Shown here: positions 14,580 through 21,794 of the stretch, one piece after another | How the letters are laid out: every line of letters begins with the position of its first letter | Position numbering within the stretch: position 1 is the stretch's first letter | Virus record (IMG/VR): IMGVR_UViG_3300031857_011472 | Location: 1 to 24,944 of that record | DNA from: a virus | DNA: 24,944 nucleotides | Strand: one strand, 5' to 3' | The notes under the pieces: generated by a model | Told to the model about the DNA's origin: nothing | Databases searched by the model: none | Seen by the model: the letters and a program-made list of their open reading frames with translations, nothing else | Translations under genes and position numbers: made by a program

Positions 14580-14611
14580 TAAAACTATTGCAAAAACTAA
14601 TTGGATACAAA
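14580..14611 (-). promoter_or_regulatory. Host-type (Bacteroidetes) promoter of the surface operon
   Basis: The coding strand has TTTG, 20 bases, then TAGTTTTA, which fits the Bacteroidetes TTTG / TAnnTTTG promoter with one change in the last base. It lies just after a terminator and leaves a leader of about 60 bases before the CsgG-like start. The rest of the 159-base gap holds the terminator and no gene that I can see. Confidence 0.55.
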
Positions 14612-14616
14612 TAAAA

Positions 14617-14649
14617 AAGAGTATCCAAACATAAATATTGGATACTCTT
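14617..14649 (-). terminator. Rho-independent terminator after the DUF5856-like gene
   Basis: A twelve-base-pair stem (AAGAGTATCCAA with TTGGATACTCTT) encloses a nine-base loop. The coding strand continues with CTTTTTTATTTG. It closes the metabolism/sigma-factor unit, 27 bases after the last stop. Confidence 0.88.
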
Positions 14650-14675
14650 AAAATAGTATTAATTTTAATATTAAA

Positions 14676-15041
14676 TTATAAATTTCTTAATTTATAAAGG
14701 GTAGAATATAATAATTTTTCAACATTATCAACTTCATTTTGAATCCAACTGGCAGATAATTCTTCTGATTTTCTTTCAGTTTGTACAAATTTTAGTAAAT
14801 CTTCAAAATAAGTTACGATATTTTCAACCGATGCATCGTTATCGATACCCTTTACTGGTTTGAATTCAATTAAGCCACTCATTCCTTGATAACCCTCTAC
14901 TAAACCATCTATCAAACCTACAACACCATCATAGTATGCTTCTAATGCTAAATGTGGTGCTAATCCTTTCGGAGATACTCTTAAATGAAATACATGAGCC
15001 TGTGTGCGGCTGTGTAGTAACATTGATGCTAAATCTGTCAT
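14676..15041 (-). CDS. DUF5856-type phage protein, Dps/ferritin-like pattern
   Basis: 121 residues, predicted all-helical. The N-terminal half MLLHSRTQAHVFHLRVSPKG then HLALEAYYDGVVGLIDGLVE resembles the first helices of Dps/ferritin-like proteins: H16 and H19 before a short loop, H30, then acidic residues on one face (E34, D38, D45, E49). The C-terminal half continues with VENIVTYFEDLLKFVQTE and VDNVEKLLYSTLYKLRNL. I recall the DUF5856 family from phage genomes. The Dps-like reading is my inference from the spacing, not an established function. It is the last gene before a terminator and has a candidate promoter motif of its own. Confidence 0.68.
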   Translation of the reverse strand: MTDLASMLLHSRTQAHVFHLRVSPKGLAPHLALEAYYDGVVGLIDGLVEGYQGMSGLIEFKPVKGIDNDASVENIVTYFEDLLKFVQTERKSEELSASWIQNEVDNVEKLLYSTLYKLRNL

Positions 15042-15059
15042 ATTATAATCCTTTATAGA

Positions 15060-15782
15060 TTATAAATATTCCTCTTCCCAAAAATCGTTACTTGGAGATG
15101 TAATCATACCGTGGTCTAAATAATCGTTTAACATTTTTACTTGATGTTTTTTCATTTCATTTACCACTTTTGTAATATAATGGGTCTTACAATCTGTCAT
15201 TTCTCTAATTAGAAGATATAAGTGTTTCTTATTAAAGTTTTCTATAAATCTACTTCTACGGAATAATTCTAATACAGCATCTGCTATTTGTATATCTCTT
15301 TTCTTTGTAAATACTTTAGTAAGATTTTGGTCCCAATATTTAAGCATCAATTCTTTAAACTCTACAAACTCATTACCTTGTTCCACTTCTCTAAAATCAT
15401 CTTCTGGATTCCAGCTTTCAGGCATTTCAGAAAGAAGTGATGTTTTTTTGAAACGTTTGTAGTTCCCATTATTTTTTAAGATTAGATGGTTTTTTGCCAC
15501 AATGGAAAAATAAGAAAAAGCCTTACCCTTTCCTTCTTGAAACATATGTATTTTTTCAATAAGAGTAGATACCACTTCCATTTGAACGTCATCTTTACTG
15601 ACATCAAAGTATGAAAATTTAAAAGTATTAAGAATATTTTCCGCTAATTTTTCAAACGGGTATTTAATTCTTTCCTCGTATAATTTATTTCTAATTTTTT
15701 GGTCTTTAGTTTTATTATATTCTATAATCGCTTCTTCGGTATCTAATGTAAAATACTGTTTACTTTTCTTTTTTCTAGGCAT
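15060..15782 (-). CDS. gp55-like sigma factor for phage late transcription
   Basis: 240 residues. It has a basic N terminus (MPRKKKSKQYF). A region-2-like segment follows: NTFKFSYFDVSKDDVQMEVV, then TLIEKIHMFQEGKGKAFSYF and SIVAKNHLILKNNGNYKRFK, with the aromatic AFSYF-x-IxxxN pattern of phage and bacterial sigma factors. An acidic linker (ESWNPEDDFREVEQGNEFVE) leads to helices that may act as a region-4 or clamp-binding tail. T4 gp55 directs host RNA polymerase to late promoters that have only a -10-like element. This gene matches gp55-like proteins of T4-like phages in size and layout. It follows the 95-aa gene by 2 bases. It is the likely reader of the class 2 motif noted here (inference). 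Confidence 0.72.
   Translation of the reverse strand: MPRKKKSKQYFTLDTEEAIIEYNKTKDQKIRNKLYEERIKYPFEKLAENILNTFKFSYFDVSKDDVQMEVVSTLIEKIHMFQEGKGKAFSYFSIVAKNHLILKNNGNYKRFKKTSLLSEMPESWNPEDDFREVEQGNEFVEFKELMLKYWDQNLTKVFTKKRDIQIADAVLELFRRSRFIENFNKKHLYLLIREMTDCKTHYITKVVNEMKKHQVKMLNDYLDHGMITSPSNDFWEEEYL
15061..15069 (-). promoter_or_regulatory. Candidate class 2 (late-type) promoter element
   Basis: The coding strand reads GGAATATTTATAATCT, 21-28 bases before the DUF5856-like start and overlapping the last codons of the sigma-factor gene. ATATTTAT(A/G) core, no -33 box. Confidence 0.3.
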
Positions 15783-15784
15783 GT

Positions 15785-16072
15785 TTAGATTTCATTTTTG
15801 TACGTTTCTATTGTTTCCTTTAATTCGGTAAACACAGCTCCCACTTCATCATCCGATTCAAATGAACCTCTAATATCAATCTCTTTCATTTTTTGAAGCA
15901 TTTCTTCTAAACTTTGTTGTGTTTGAAATTGTCTACTATCATATTCTCTAATAGCATCGGTTAGTTGTTCATTTTGTTTAATGAAATTAATTCCTCTAAT
16001 TAAAAGAAGAACATTAAATATTATTGAAGCTGGTAATAATATTATTAATAAGAATCCAATTAAATAATCCAT
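15785..16072 (-). CDS. Conserved phage protein: N-terminal TM plus coiled coil
   Basis: 95 residues. A TM helix (YLIGFLLIILLPASIIFNVL) is followed by a charged coiled-coil region with REYDSRQFQTQQSLEEMLQK and an acidic end (SFESDDEVGAVFTELKETIE). The ESDDEVGAVF phrase recurs in small proteins of large phages. Function is unknown; a membrane-tethered regulator is possible. It is the first gene behind a strong host-type promoter and precedes the sigma factor. Confidence 0.68.
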   Translation of the reverse strand: MDYLIGFLLIILLPASIIFNVLLLIRGINFIKQNEQLTDAIREYDSRQFQTQQSLEEMLQKMKEIDIRGSFESDDEVGAVFTELKETIETYKNEI

Positions 16073-16090
16073 AAAATTTTAATTAATATA

Positions 16091-16122
16091 CAAATATACA
16101 ATTTTTTATTGAAACTACCAAA
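16091..16122 (-). promoter_or_regulatory. Host-type (Bacteroidetes) promoter upstream of the 95-aa and sigma-factor genes
   Basis: The coding strand has ATTTGG, then GTATATTTGT, with exactly 20 bases between TTTG and TATATTTG. This is a full match to the Bacteroidetes -33/-7 consensus. The predicted leader is about 14 bases. Confidence 0.8.
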
Positions 16123-16123
16123 T

Positions 16124-16363
16124 TTAAGCTTCACCCATTTTACCACCAAATAAAGAAGTGTTAATATACTCTATTTCCATTTCGTTTCTTGCTTTATCTA
16201 ATTGTTCCTGAGCCCACTCCATTTTAGCACGAAATCTATCATCAAGTTTTTCTTCTTTTACTTTTTTAGTTTCAATCAATTCATCCACCAAAGATTCTAC
16301 TAACAATTGTAAGGTTAGTATTCTTTCATTTTGTGCTTTTATTATTTCGTTCATATTATCCAT
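16124..16363 (-). CDS. Small helical protein
   Basis: About 79 residues from MDNMNEIIKAQNERILTLQL, then LVESLVDELIETKKVKEEKL, a coiled-coil-like body and the end EYINTSLFGGKMGEA. The longest reading would start 15 bases further up, inside the previous gene. The start chosen overlaps the upstream stop by eight bases (ATGGATAA); a third possible start, MNEII, lies one base after that stop. No family is recognised. It is the last gene before the host-type promoter of the next unit. Confidence 0.6.
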   Translation of the reverse strand: MDNMNEIIKAQNERILTLQLLVESLVDELIETKKVKEEKLDDRFRAKMEWAQEQLDKARNEMEIEYINTSLFGGKMGEA

Positions 16364-16601
16364 GTACCAATGAACCACTAAATACCGTATTATATAGTTC
16401 GTTTAATTCGTTATCTAAATCTTTTTTGTATTCTATTCCAAAGGCTTTTCTAACTGAAAGCGAAGTGTATCCCATAGCTCCTGCCATTCTCATACACATT
16501 CTTTTATATTCCCAAACGTCCATATCATTTGGTACTTCGAATTCTATTTTGGAAGCTTCTCTATTTTCTTCTTCATCGATGATAAATATTAATTTTGCCA
16601 T
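16356..16601 (-). CDS. Conserved small phage-type protein of unknown function
   Basis: 81 residues: a beta strand with acidic turn (MAKLIFIIDEEENREASKIE), then VPNDMDVWEYKRMCMRMAGA, MGYTSLSVRKAFGIEY and a helical end. The order strand-acidic-strand-helix-helix is compact and soluble. I do not recognise a named domain. It overlaps the next gene by a few bases and lies 9 bases after the deformylase-like gene. Confidence 0.6.
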   Translation of the reverse strand: MAKLIFIIDEEENREASKIEFEVPNDMDVWEYKRMCMRMAGAMGYTSLSVRKAFGIEYKKDLDNELNELYNTVFSGSLVHG

Positions 16602-16610
16602 TGTATATGT

Positions 16611-17183
16611 TTAAATTAAGTTCCATCCTTTTTGTAGGTAAGAATCAACCTTTTTGCTTTTTACAAATTCCATTTCTCCATTTGGTCCTTGCAACATTAC
16701 TCTTTCATTTCTACCAGGTTTTTTATCCTTTGTAATAGTTTCTGAATATTGTCTTGTTGGGTGGGTGATGTCAATGCCATCGATTGCATCAATTGCTCTT
16801 TGTACCAAAACGGCTTCCAATAATCCGGCATCACCAAAAAATTCATCCGCATCTTTCCATTCGGTTTTATCTGCTTTAAATTCAACTTTACCCAAATTAT
16901 CAGTTTCCACAACAAACCAAGGATAACGTATTGTTTTACGAACTTTATTTTTTAATGTATCTTTTTCAAAGTACACTACTGGTGCATCTGTTTTTGATAT
17001 AGGTTTAGGATTTACTAATACGAGTTCATCTTCTTTATTACCTATTCTAACTGTTATAATTCTCTTATCTATATTAACATCCGCTGCATTAAATACAATA
17101 CCTTCTAATTTAGAGGTGGCTTGTTTATAGGAGAATACATCGTCTGCCGTTATCGTACTACTTTCAATTTTTTGTACTTTCAT
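16611..17183 (-). CDS. Peptide-deformylase-like protein lacking catalytic residues
   Basis: 190 residues from the ATG giving MKVQKIESSTITADD; this start overlaps the upstream gene by 20 bases, and longer readings would lie mostly inside it. The layout follows peptide deformylase. LEGIVFNAADVNIDKRIITV stands where GLAAPQ-x-G-x-x-K-R-I/V lies. LVNPKPISKTDAPVVYFEKD stands where the INPxI...VVYEEGCLS strand lies. VRKTIRYPWFVVETDNLGKV resembles VRRPxxxxV..D..G. QRAIDAIDGIDI (128-139) stands at the QHExDHLxGxxF helix. The metal ligands are missing: no Cys in the second motif, and HExxH is replaced by R-A-I-D-A. A C-terminal addition reads LQGPNGEMEFVKSKKVDSYL. Cyanophages carry active deformylases; this one looks repurposed. 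Confidence 0.55.
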   Translation of the reverse strand: MKVQKIESSTITADDVFSYKQATSKLEGIVFNAADVNIDKRIITVRIGNKEDELVLVNPKPISKTDAPVVYFEKDTLKNKVRKTIRYPWFVVETDNLGKVEFKADKTEWKDADEFFGDAGLLEAVLVQRAIDAIDGIDITHPTRQYSETITKDKKPGRNERVMLQGPNGEMEFVKSKKVDSYLQKGWNLI

Positions 17184-17352
17184 TTTGTTTATTTTTATGT
17201 TCTTGTATTTTTTCGTTAATAAAATCAATTGAGCCTTCATGTAGAGATTCATACCCCATATAGCCCATATAGTATTTTATATTTTCTGGATGTTCTTCTA
17301 ATTCTTTTTTTATTTCGTCTACACTTCGTAGATGTTTTGTTATTTTTGTCAT
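17164..17352 (-). CDS. 62-aa helical protein
   Basis: It begins MTKITKHLRSVDEIKKELEE, followed by HPENIKYYMGYMGYESLHEG and a Lys/Glu/Asn-rich end. Predicted helical and soluble, with no known family. Its start overlaps the stop of the cupin gene (TAATG), and its end overlaps the deformylase-like start by 20 bases, which supports operon membership. The tail is low complexity. Confidence 0.55.
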   Translation of the reverse strand: MTKITKHLRSVDEIKKELEEHPENIKYYMGYMGYESLHEGSIDFINEKIQEHKNKQNESTKN

Positions 17353-17741
17353 TATTCTAAATCTTGTGGTCCATTTCTGTAAACTCTATATGAATCTTCG
17401 TCAAAATGTTCGGTACTAACTTCAAATACAACTGAATTATCAGTTAATGCCGTTAATTGATGTGGTAATCCTTTTTCAATATAAACCACGTCTCCTTTTT
17501 GTAATTGAGTATAACATCTTTCTGCTTTTTCTCCATCAATCCAATCAAATTGAAATGCTCCTTCTTGAACATACCAAGTTTCATTTTTCAACATATGATA
17601 ATGCATTGAAAATTTATTTCCAGAGTTTGTGAATACTAAAAGTTTTCCACAATATTGAGAATCATTATGAATCCAAAGTTCATAACCCCATTGCTTTTCT
17701 ACCCGTTTTGGGTGTTGAATTTTTACGTCTATTGTTGCCAT
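17352..17741 (-). CDS. Cupin protein, mannose-6-phosphate isomerase type
   Basis: 129 residues, a single cupin barrel: VEKQWGYELWIHNDSQYCGK, then FSMHYHMLKNETWYVQEGAF with metal ligands H47, H49 and E54, then GDVVYIEKGLPHQLTALTDN with H94 and FEVSTEHFDEDSYRVYR. This matches the C-terminal cupin of mannose-6-phosphate isomerase and the GDP-mannose pyrophosphorylase fusion family. It may act in nucleotide-sugar or surface-polysaccharide metabolism or bind a sugar phosphate; the short single-domain form makes enzyme activity uncertain. It lies 6 bases after thymidylate synthase. Confidence 0.8.
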   Translation of the reverse strand: MATIDVKIQHPKRVEKQWGYELWIHNDSQYCGKLLVFTNSGNKFSMHYHMLKNETWYVQEGAFQFDWIDGEKAERCYTQLQKGDVVYIEKGLPHQLTALTDNSVVFEVSTEHFDEDSYRVYRNGPQDLE

Positions 17742-17747
17742 AATATT

Positions 17748-18680
17748 TTAGTTTGATAAAGGTGCTTTAATTGTTGGATGGTATTGATAACCCTCTAATA
17801 TAAAATCATCAGGTGTTGCACAACAAATACCATCAATCTTTATATTCGTTTTTAATTTTGGTAAATCGAATGAACTTCTACTGATTTGTTCTTTTGCTTG
17901 TTGGATGTGATTGGAGTATAAATGAGTATCACCCAAATTACCAATCAATTCATCAGGCACCATATTAACCTCATTTCCTATAATGTGTAAAAGTAATCCA
18001 TAAGAAGCGATATTAAATGGTAATCCTAAAAATGTATCAACACTTCGTTGATTCCACATTAGAGAAATTGCTCTTGTTGGGGTTGGTTCATAATATGTGT
18101 TATCAAAATCAGGAACGTTATCTTCATAATATTCCATACCCGTTTCGTAATTATTATTGAACCATATCTTATATCGTTCTGAATATGTCAACTCTCTTGT
18201 CCAAACTTGGAATCCATAATGACAAGGTGGTAGAACCATTTGGTCTAACTCACCTACGTTCCAAGCCGAAACCATTAATCTTCTACTATCAGGATTTGTT
18301 TTTAGTTCTCTTACTAAATCATCAATCTGGTCAATCCTTCCATTTTTACCATCCCACTTTCTCCATTGCTTTCCATAAATAGGTCCTAAATCACCATCAG
18401 TTCTTCCACTCTTTTCATAATCACCATCCCAAATATGATTGTTATGTTTATGTAAAAAAGCAATATTAGTTTGGCCTGTTAGAAACCAAAGTAGTTCACT
18501 AACGATTTGTTTCCATGCCATCTTCTTTGTTGTAAGTAATGGAAATCCTTCGCTCATTTTATGTCTGATTTGATGTCCGAATTCAGATATTGTACCTGTT
18601 CCGGTTCTATCTTTTTTTTCTACTCCAAATTCTATAATATCGGAAAGTAGTTGTTGGTATTTTTTATCTAATGTATTCAT
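17748..18680 (-). CDS. thyA: Thymidylate synthase
   Basis: 310 residues. It makes dTMP from dUMP using methylenetetrahydrofolate, supplying thymidine for phage DNA. Clear motifs: DRTGTGTISEFGHQIRH near the N terminus (phosphate-binding Arg), the active site LPPCHYGFQVW with the nucleophile C153, WNQRSVDTFLGLPFNIASYG (Arg212 for phosphate), GDTHLYSNHIQQ and LEGYQYHPTIKAPLS at the end. It is longer than the ~264-residue E. coli enzyme because of an insertion of about 40 residues between the active site and the QRSVD motif. A similar insertion occurs in other phage and Bacteroidetes enzymes as far as I recall. All catalytic residues are present, so it should be active. Confidence 0.96.
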   Translation of the reverse strand: MNTLDKKYQQLLSDIIEFGVEKKDRTGTGTISEFGHQIRHKMSEGFPLLTTKKMAWKQIVSELLWFLTGQTNIAFLHKHNNHIWDGDYEKSGRTDGDLGPIYGKQWRKWDGKNGRIDQIDDLVRELKTNPDSRRLMVSAWNVGELDQMVLPPCHYGFQVWTRELTYSERYKIWFNNNYETGMEYYEDNVPDFDNTYYEPTPTRAISLMWNQRSVDTFLGLPFNIASYGLLLHIIGNEVNMVPDELIGNLGDTHLYSNHIQQAKEQISRSSFDLPKLKTNIKIDGICCATPDDFILEGYQYHPTIKAPLSN

Positions 18681-18683
18681 TTA

Positions 18684-18929
18684 TTAATGTATTAAATCAT
18701 CTAATTTGATATTGTGTTCTTCCAATATTTCATATATCTTTTCATATACCATATCTAACGCATCATACTTATCAATTTCTTTACCTTCCATTGTCCATTC
18801 TAAAGCCTTCTTTGTGTTATGTGTTATATCCCACAATGCTAATGCCATATCCAATGATTTAACGGCTCTCTTATGTGCCATATTATCATCTGCATCATTA
18901 AGGTCGAACTCTAGTATTCCTTTTGCCAT
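18684..18929 (-). CDS. Conserved small phage-type protein (helical)
   Basis: 81 residues: MAKGILEFDLNDADDNMAHK, then RAVKSLDMALALWDITHNTK and an acidic helical end (YEKIYEILEEHNIKLDDLIH). The AHxRAVKSxDMALALW phrase recurs in small proteins encoded near replication genes of large phages. Function is unknown. It overlaps the upstream 106-aa gene by 32 bases and precedes thyA by 3. Confidence 0.65.
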   Translation of the reverse strand: MAKGILEFDLNDADDNMAHKRAVKSLDMALALWDITHNTKKALEWTMEGKEIDKYDALDMVYEKIYEILEEHNIKLDDLIH

Positions 18930-19218
18930 TTTCTTTTGATTTAAAGAATGAAAATAATTTTGATTCTAAATTTTCCATTTGTGTCATCGCTATCCACTTT
19001 CCCAATACACTACCACCAATATAAAATGGTAGTACCCACATATCTCCTTTCAATAAACTATCCAATGAAAAATAAACCGAAGCAAGTGATACTAAATTAA
19101 TCCATACTGAATTAATAAGTAACCTATTGATTTGATTCTCATAGGTAAATTTAATTTCCAATACCTTAAAGATATTGAACATTATTTGAAAGGTTAATAT
19201 TGCTATATAATTCATCAT
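18898..19218 (-). CDS. Small integral membrane protein
   Basis: 106 residues with about three TM segments: YIAILTFQIMFNIFKVLEI, LLINSVWINLVSLASVYFSL and WVLPFYIGGSVLGKWIAMTQ. A basic tail (FFKSKENGKRNTRVRP) follows. No family is named with confidence. Its start overlaps the UvdE-type gene stop (TAATG), and its end overlaps the next gene by 32 bases. Confidence 0.62.
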   Translation of the reverse strand: MMNYIAILTFQIMFNIFKVLEIKFTYENQINRLLINSVWINLVSLASVYFSLDSLLKGDMWVLPFYIGGSVLGKWIAMTQMENLESKLFSFFKSKENGKRNTRVRP

Positions 19219-20138
19219 TAATACGCCGCTACTGCTTTTAATCCACTATACTCACATATAGTTTGTTCGTTAATAAAAGGTAATATTGCTAATTCTTTTG
19301 CTTTTGCCTCAACCATAACATCTATATCTAAACCATATGTTTCAGGTAATTGTTTTATATAATCGGCATGTGCTTGTGGTTTGTTACCTTCTCTCGCTTC
19401 GGAGTAATGTACTTCTTGCTTTATACCAGCAGGCCAAGTTGTAGCTGCTAATTTAAGTGCTTCTTCTTCGGTTAAACCACCTGTGCAAAAGTTGTGATGG
19501 TGATAATCAAATACAATTGGAATACCTATCTCTTGGTGAATGTACATAAGGTCTAATACCGAATACATCGATGCCTTATCATCGTTCTCAACTGTCAATC
19601 TACTTTGTACTGATTTAGATAATCGTTTGAAGTTCTTACAAAATCTATCCATAGCAGATTTCTTATCTCCATAAACTCCGTTACAATGAATATTGATATT
19701 ATTGAAATGTGATTTAGATAATCCCATCATATCAAATATCTTACCATGTAATTCTAAATCAGCGATAGCATTTTTAACTACTTCTTCTTTCGGTGATGTT
19801 AGTACAACAAATGGACCGGGATGTGAATTTATGCGCATGTTCCAAAACTTAGCGAAATCACCGGCTTTCTTTAACTCACTTTTAATTTCTTTATAATCTT
19901 TTAATTGTGTCAAATCTAAATGGTCACCCCAAGGCACGATTGTGGATGATAATCTAAATAAAGATATACCATTTAATCTATTCCATTCTAGTATTTTGAT
20001 AATATCCTTTGCATTGGCTAATGCAAGGTCAGATACATAATCCAATCCTTTGGTTTGAAAGGTACGTTTAACCATAGCTCGATTGGTAGTAACTTTCTTA
20101 CCCATTGTCATATTAATACACGCGTATCCTAAATTCAT
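19218..20138 (-). CDS. uvsE: UV damage endonuclease (UvdE/UvsE type)
   Basis: 306 residues from the ATG giving MNLGYACINMTMGKKVTTNR, which matches the usual family start (LGYxCxN); a GTG 24 bases upstream lies inside the promoter and is rejected. A TIM-barrel enzyme that nicks 5' of UV photoproducts. Visible landmarks are LFRLSSTIVPWGDH, MRINSHPGPFVVLTSP, NINIHCNGVYGDK, SRLTVENDDKASMYSV, IPIVFDYHHHNF, KQEVHYSEAREG and HADYIKQLPE, which hold the metal-binding His, Glu and Asp residues of the family. It would let the phage repair its DNA after sunlight exposure. First gene of the block behind a host-type promoter. Confidence 0.9.
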   Translation of the reverse strand: MNLGYACINMTMGKKVTTNRAMVKRTFQTKGLDYVSDLALANAKDIIKILEWNRLNGISLFRLSSTIVPWGDHLDLTQLKDYKEIKSELKKAGDFAKFWNMRINSHPGPFVVLTSPKEEVVKNAIADLELHGKIFDMMGLSKSHFNNINIHCNGVYGDKKSAMDRFCKNFKRLSKSVQSRLTVENDDKASMYSVLDLMYIHQEIGIPIVFDYHHHNFCTGGLTEEEALKLAATTWPAGIKQEVHYSEAREGNKPQAHADYIKQLPETYGLDIDVMVEAKAKELAILPFINEQTICEYSGLKAVAAY

Positions 20139-20161
20139 TTTTGGTATAATTTGTTGATACA

Positions 20162-20193
20162 CAAATATACGAAAAAATTTTTAGTTTACCAAA
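20162..20193 (-). promoter_or_regulatory. Host-type (Bacteroidetes) promoter of the uvsE unit
   Basis: The coding strand has ATTTGG, then CGTATATTTGT with exactly 20 bases between TTTG and TATATTTG. Full consensus match. The leader to the uvsE ATG is about 20 bases. The -33 box lies 2 bases from the right-hand end of the gap after the previous gene. Confidence 0.82.
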
Positions 20194-20195
20194 TA

Positions 20196-21524
20196 TTAAT
20201 ACGATTTAGTTGTAAAATCTTCTGGATATTGGGATGGTTTGATGTTTTTTATCCAATAATTTACCGCATTTTGGTCATTTATCCAATTCCTACGGTCTGA
20301 CCAATTGAATTCTGGTCTAGCATAGTATGGTAGTTTTCCATTTTTTTGCATTATAACTCCGGTGTACGTCCATTTATCAGGCATACCATCACCGTTTGTA
20401 TCATACCCATCGATAGTACCATCTCCATCTATATCAATAGGTCTTTTAGAATAATCGGGTTGAAGTTTTAGTAGTTCTTCATCTGTTATTGTATCTTCTT
20501 CCACAATCGTTGGAGTGGAATTAGTTTCGTTTTTTTTTACTTCTTCTTCATCTGTCGATGGAAGTTCACTATTATCAAAACTTGTATTTTTTACATCTTT
20601 TGATAATTCTGTTGGTTCATCATATAAGCCCAATTCCTCATCTCCTTCCATTATTTCAACTATGGCTTCTTTTTGTTTTTCTTTATCACCATATACTTCG
20701 TATTCTTTTTTCTTTTCTGAAATATATTCCGATATACCACCATCATCTATAATTACATCAATACCATCTTCCTCTTTACGTTTCATTATTAATCCATTGA
20801 ATGCAATAATCAATGCTACCGCTAACGGGTCAAACACAATTACTATAATGAATATAAAGAATTTAACAACTGTATTAAGTGGAACATTAAATGCTTCCGC
20901 TACGAAACGGAATCCGCCAACTTCTCTTTCTAATTCAATGTTGTTATTTTTGATTGCGTTAATTGAATCTAATGCAACATTGTTTTGTTTTGTAAGTTCA
21001 TCAATACGTTTTGAAACTGATGCGATTTCTTTATCGGCAGTTCTAATCATTTGTGAAACTCTTGAAGTAGATTTATCCTTATCAATTTGTTTAGATAAGT
21101 TAGCCTCTTGAGAATTACGAATGTTTTGTTGATTGTTTAATTGAGTTGTATAACGGGATATCTCTCCATCATTTTTAGTGATTTGAGTTTGATATACTGC
21201 AATATCTCTTTCAATTTTTTGTAATCCTAAATTTTGTTGTTGGAATGCGTTTGATAGATATCCAAAGATACCAGCTGATGTGATAAGCATTAAAGTAGCA
21301 ACTGATATAGTTAAATACCATTTGTTAAATCCTTTTAACGTATCCCATTCTTGCTTTAGGTATGTTGCTGCAACTAATTTAGCTAACTCCAATGAACCGG
21401 CCATTACCATCACCGAAACTGATGCTCCAGCGAATAGTACTCCCAATCCAGTTACGGAGAAATAAGCCGCACATCCGGCAACAAGGATTGCTGAAAGTCC
21501 AACTAATACTTTTAACCAATTCAT
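20196..21524 (-). CDS. Four-TM coiled-coil membrane protein with DxDxDG loops
   Basis: 442 residues. TM segments are at about 5-22, 26-54 (FAGASVSVMVMAGSLELAKL), 69-91 (WYLTISVATLMLITSAGIFG) and 219-246 (FFIFIIVIVFDPLAVALIIA). Between the third and fourth lies a long coiled coil (about 95-205; LQKIERDIAVYQTQITKNDG ... SKRIDELTKQ). An acidic C-terminal region has two calcium-type loops (DIDGDGTIDGYDTNGDGMPD, about 364-383) and an aromatic end. Proteins with the same TM/coil layout and the AGxLELxKLV and DPLAVxLxIAFN phrases occur in T4-like phages of aquatic bacteria. Role unknown: membrane remodelling, exclusion or lysis control are options. Confidence 0.72.
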   Translation of the reverse strand: MNWLKVLVGLSAILVAGCAAYFSVTGLGVLFAGASVSVMVMAGSLELAKLVAATYLKQEWDTLKGFNKWYLTISVATLMLITSAGIFGYLSNAFQQQNLGLQKIERDIAVYQTQITKNDGEISRYTTQLNNQQNIRNSQEANLSKQIDKDKSTSRVSQMIRTADKEIASVSKRIDELTKQNNVALDSINAIKNNNIELEREVGGFRFVAEAFNVPLNTVVKFFIFIIVIVFDPLAVALIIAFNGLIMKRKEEDGIDVIIDDGGISEYISEKKKEYEVYGDKEKQKEAIVEIMEGDEELGLYDEPTELSKDVKNTSFDNSELPSTDEEEVKKNETNSTPTIVEEDTITDEELLKLQPDYSKRPIDIDGDGTIDGYDTNGDGMPDKWTYTGVIMQKNGKLPYYARPEFNWSDRRNWINDQNAVNYWIKNIKPSQYPEDFTTKSY

Positions 21525-21528
21525 TTGC

Positions 21529-21708
21529 TTACGATAAGTCTACGATGTTCGTTGTTAATTCAACCAATCTTTCAATTTCCTTTGATGCTTTTTTTGCTTC
21601 CTCTTGATTAACTGGTCTTTCTCCATTTAACATTTCGGAAATAACTTTAGCTCTTTTTGCAATTGCTTCTAAATGCTCCTGAGCTCTCATTTTGTATTCA
21701 GCTTTCAT
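21529..21708 (-). CDS. 59-aa helical protein
   Basis: MKAEYKMRAQEHLEAIAKRA, then KVISEMLNGERPVNQEEAKK and a final helix ending in TTNIVDLS. Two amphipathic helices joined by a GERP(V) turn. It lies 4 bases before the four-TM protein gene and has a class 2 promoter motif 22 bases upstream, directly after a terminator, so it probably opens a unit with that gene. No family is named. Confidence 0.62.
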   Translation of the reverse strand: MKAEYKMRAQEHLEAIAKRAKVISEMLNGERPVNQEEAKKASKEIERLVELTTNIVDLS

Positions 21709-21728
21709 AAAACTATTATTTGTTTCTA

Positions 21729-21738
21729 TATAAATATA
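21729..21738 (-). promoter_or_regulatory. Candidate class 2 (late-type) promoter element
   Basis: The coding strand reads CTTATATTTATATAGA, 22-29 bases before the 59-aa gene and a few bases after the terminator T run. ATATTTAT(A/G) core, no TTTG at -33. Confidence 0.42.
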
Positions 21739-21751
21739 AGTAAAAATAAAA

Positions 21752-21775
21752 AGGGTGGATTTTGATACCCACCCT
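21752..21775 (-). terminator. Rho-independent terminator after hsp20
   Basis: A seven-base-pair GC-rich stem (AGGGTGG with CCACCCT) encloses a ten-base loop. The coding strand continues CCCTTTTTATTTTTAC. It lies 19 bases after the Hsp20 stop. Confidence 0.85.
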
Positions 21776-21794
21776 CTTTTGTATTTTGATATGA

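Noticed and set aside
20138-20162. GTG start giving an eight-residue longer UvdE-type protein
   Set aside because: The GTG lies in the TTTGTG of the consensus promoter, upstream of the expected transcript start; the next ATG matches the family's usual N terminus.
20515-21111. Plus-strand reading frame of 198 codons rich in Ser, Ile and Phe
   Set aside because: It is the antisense of the coiled coil and acidic region of the four-TM protein; the composition is what such antisense gives, and it has no start signal.
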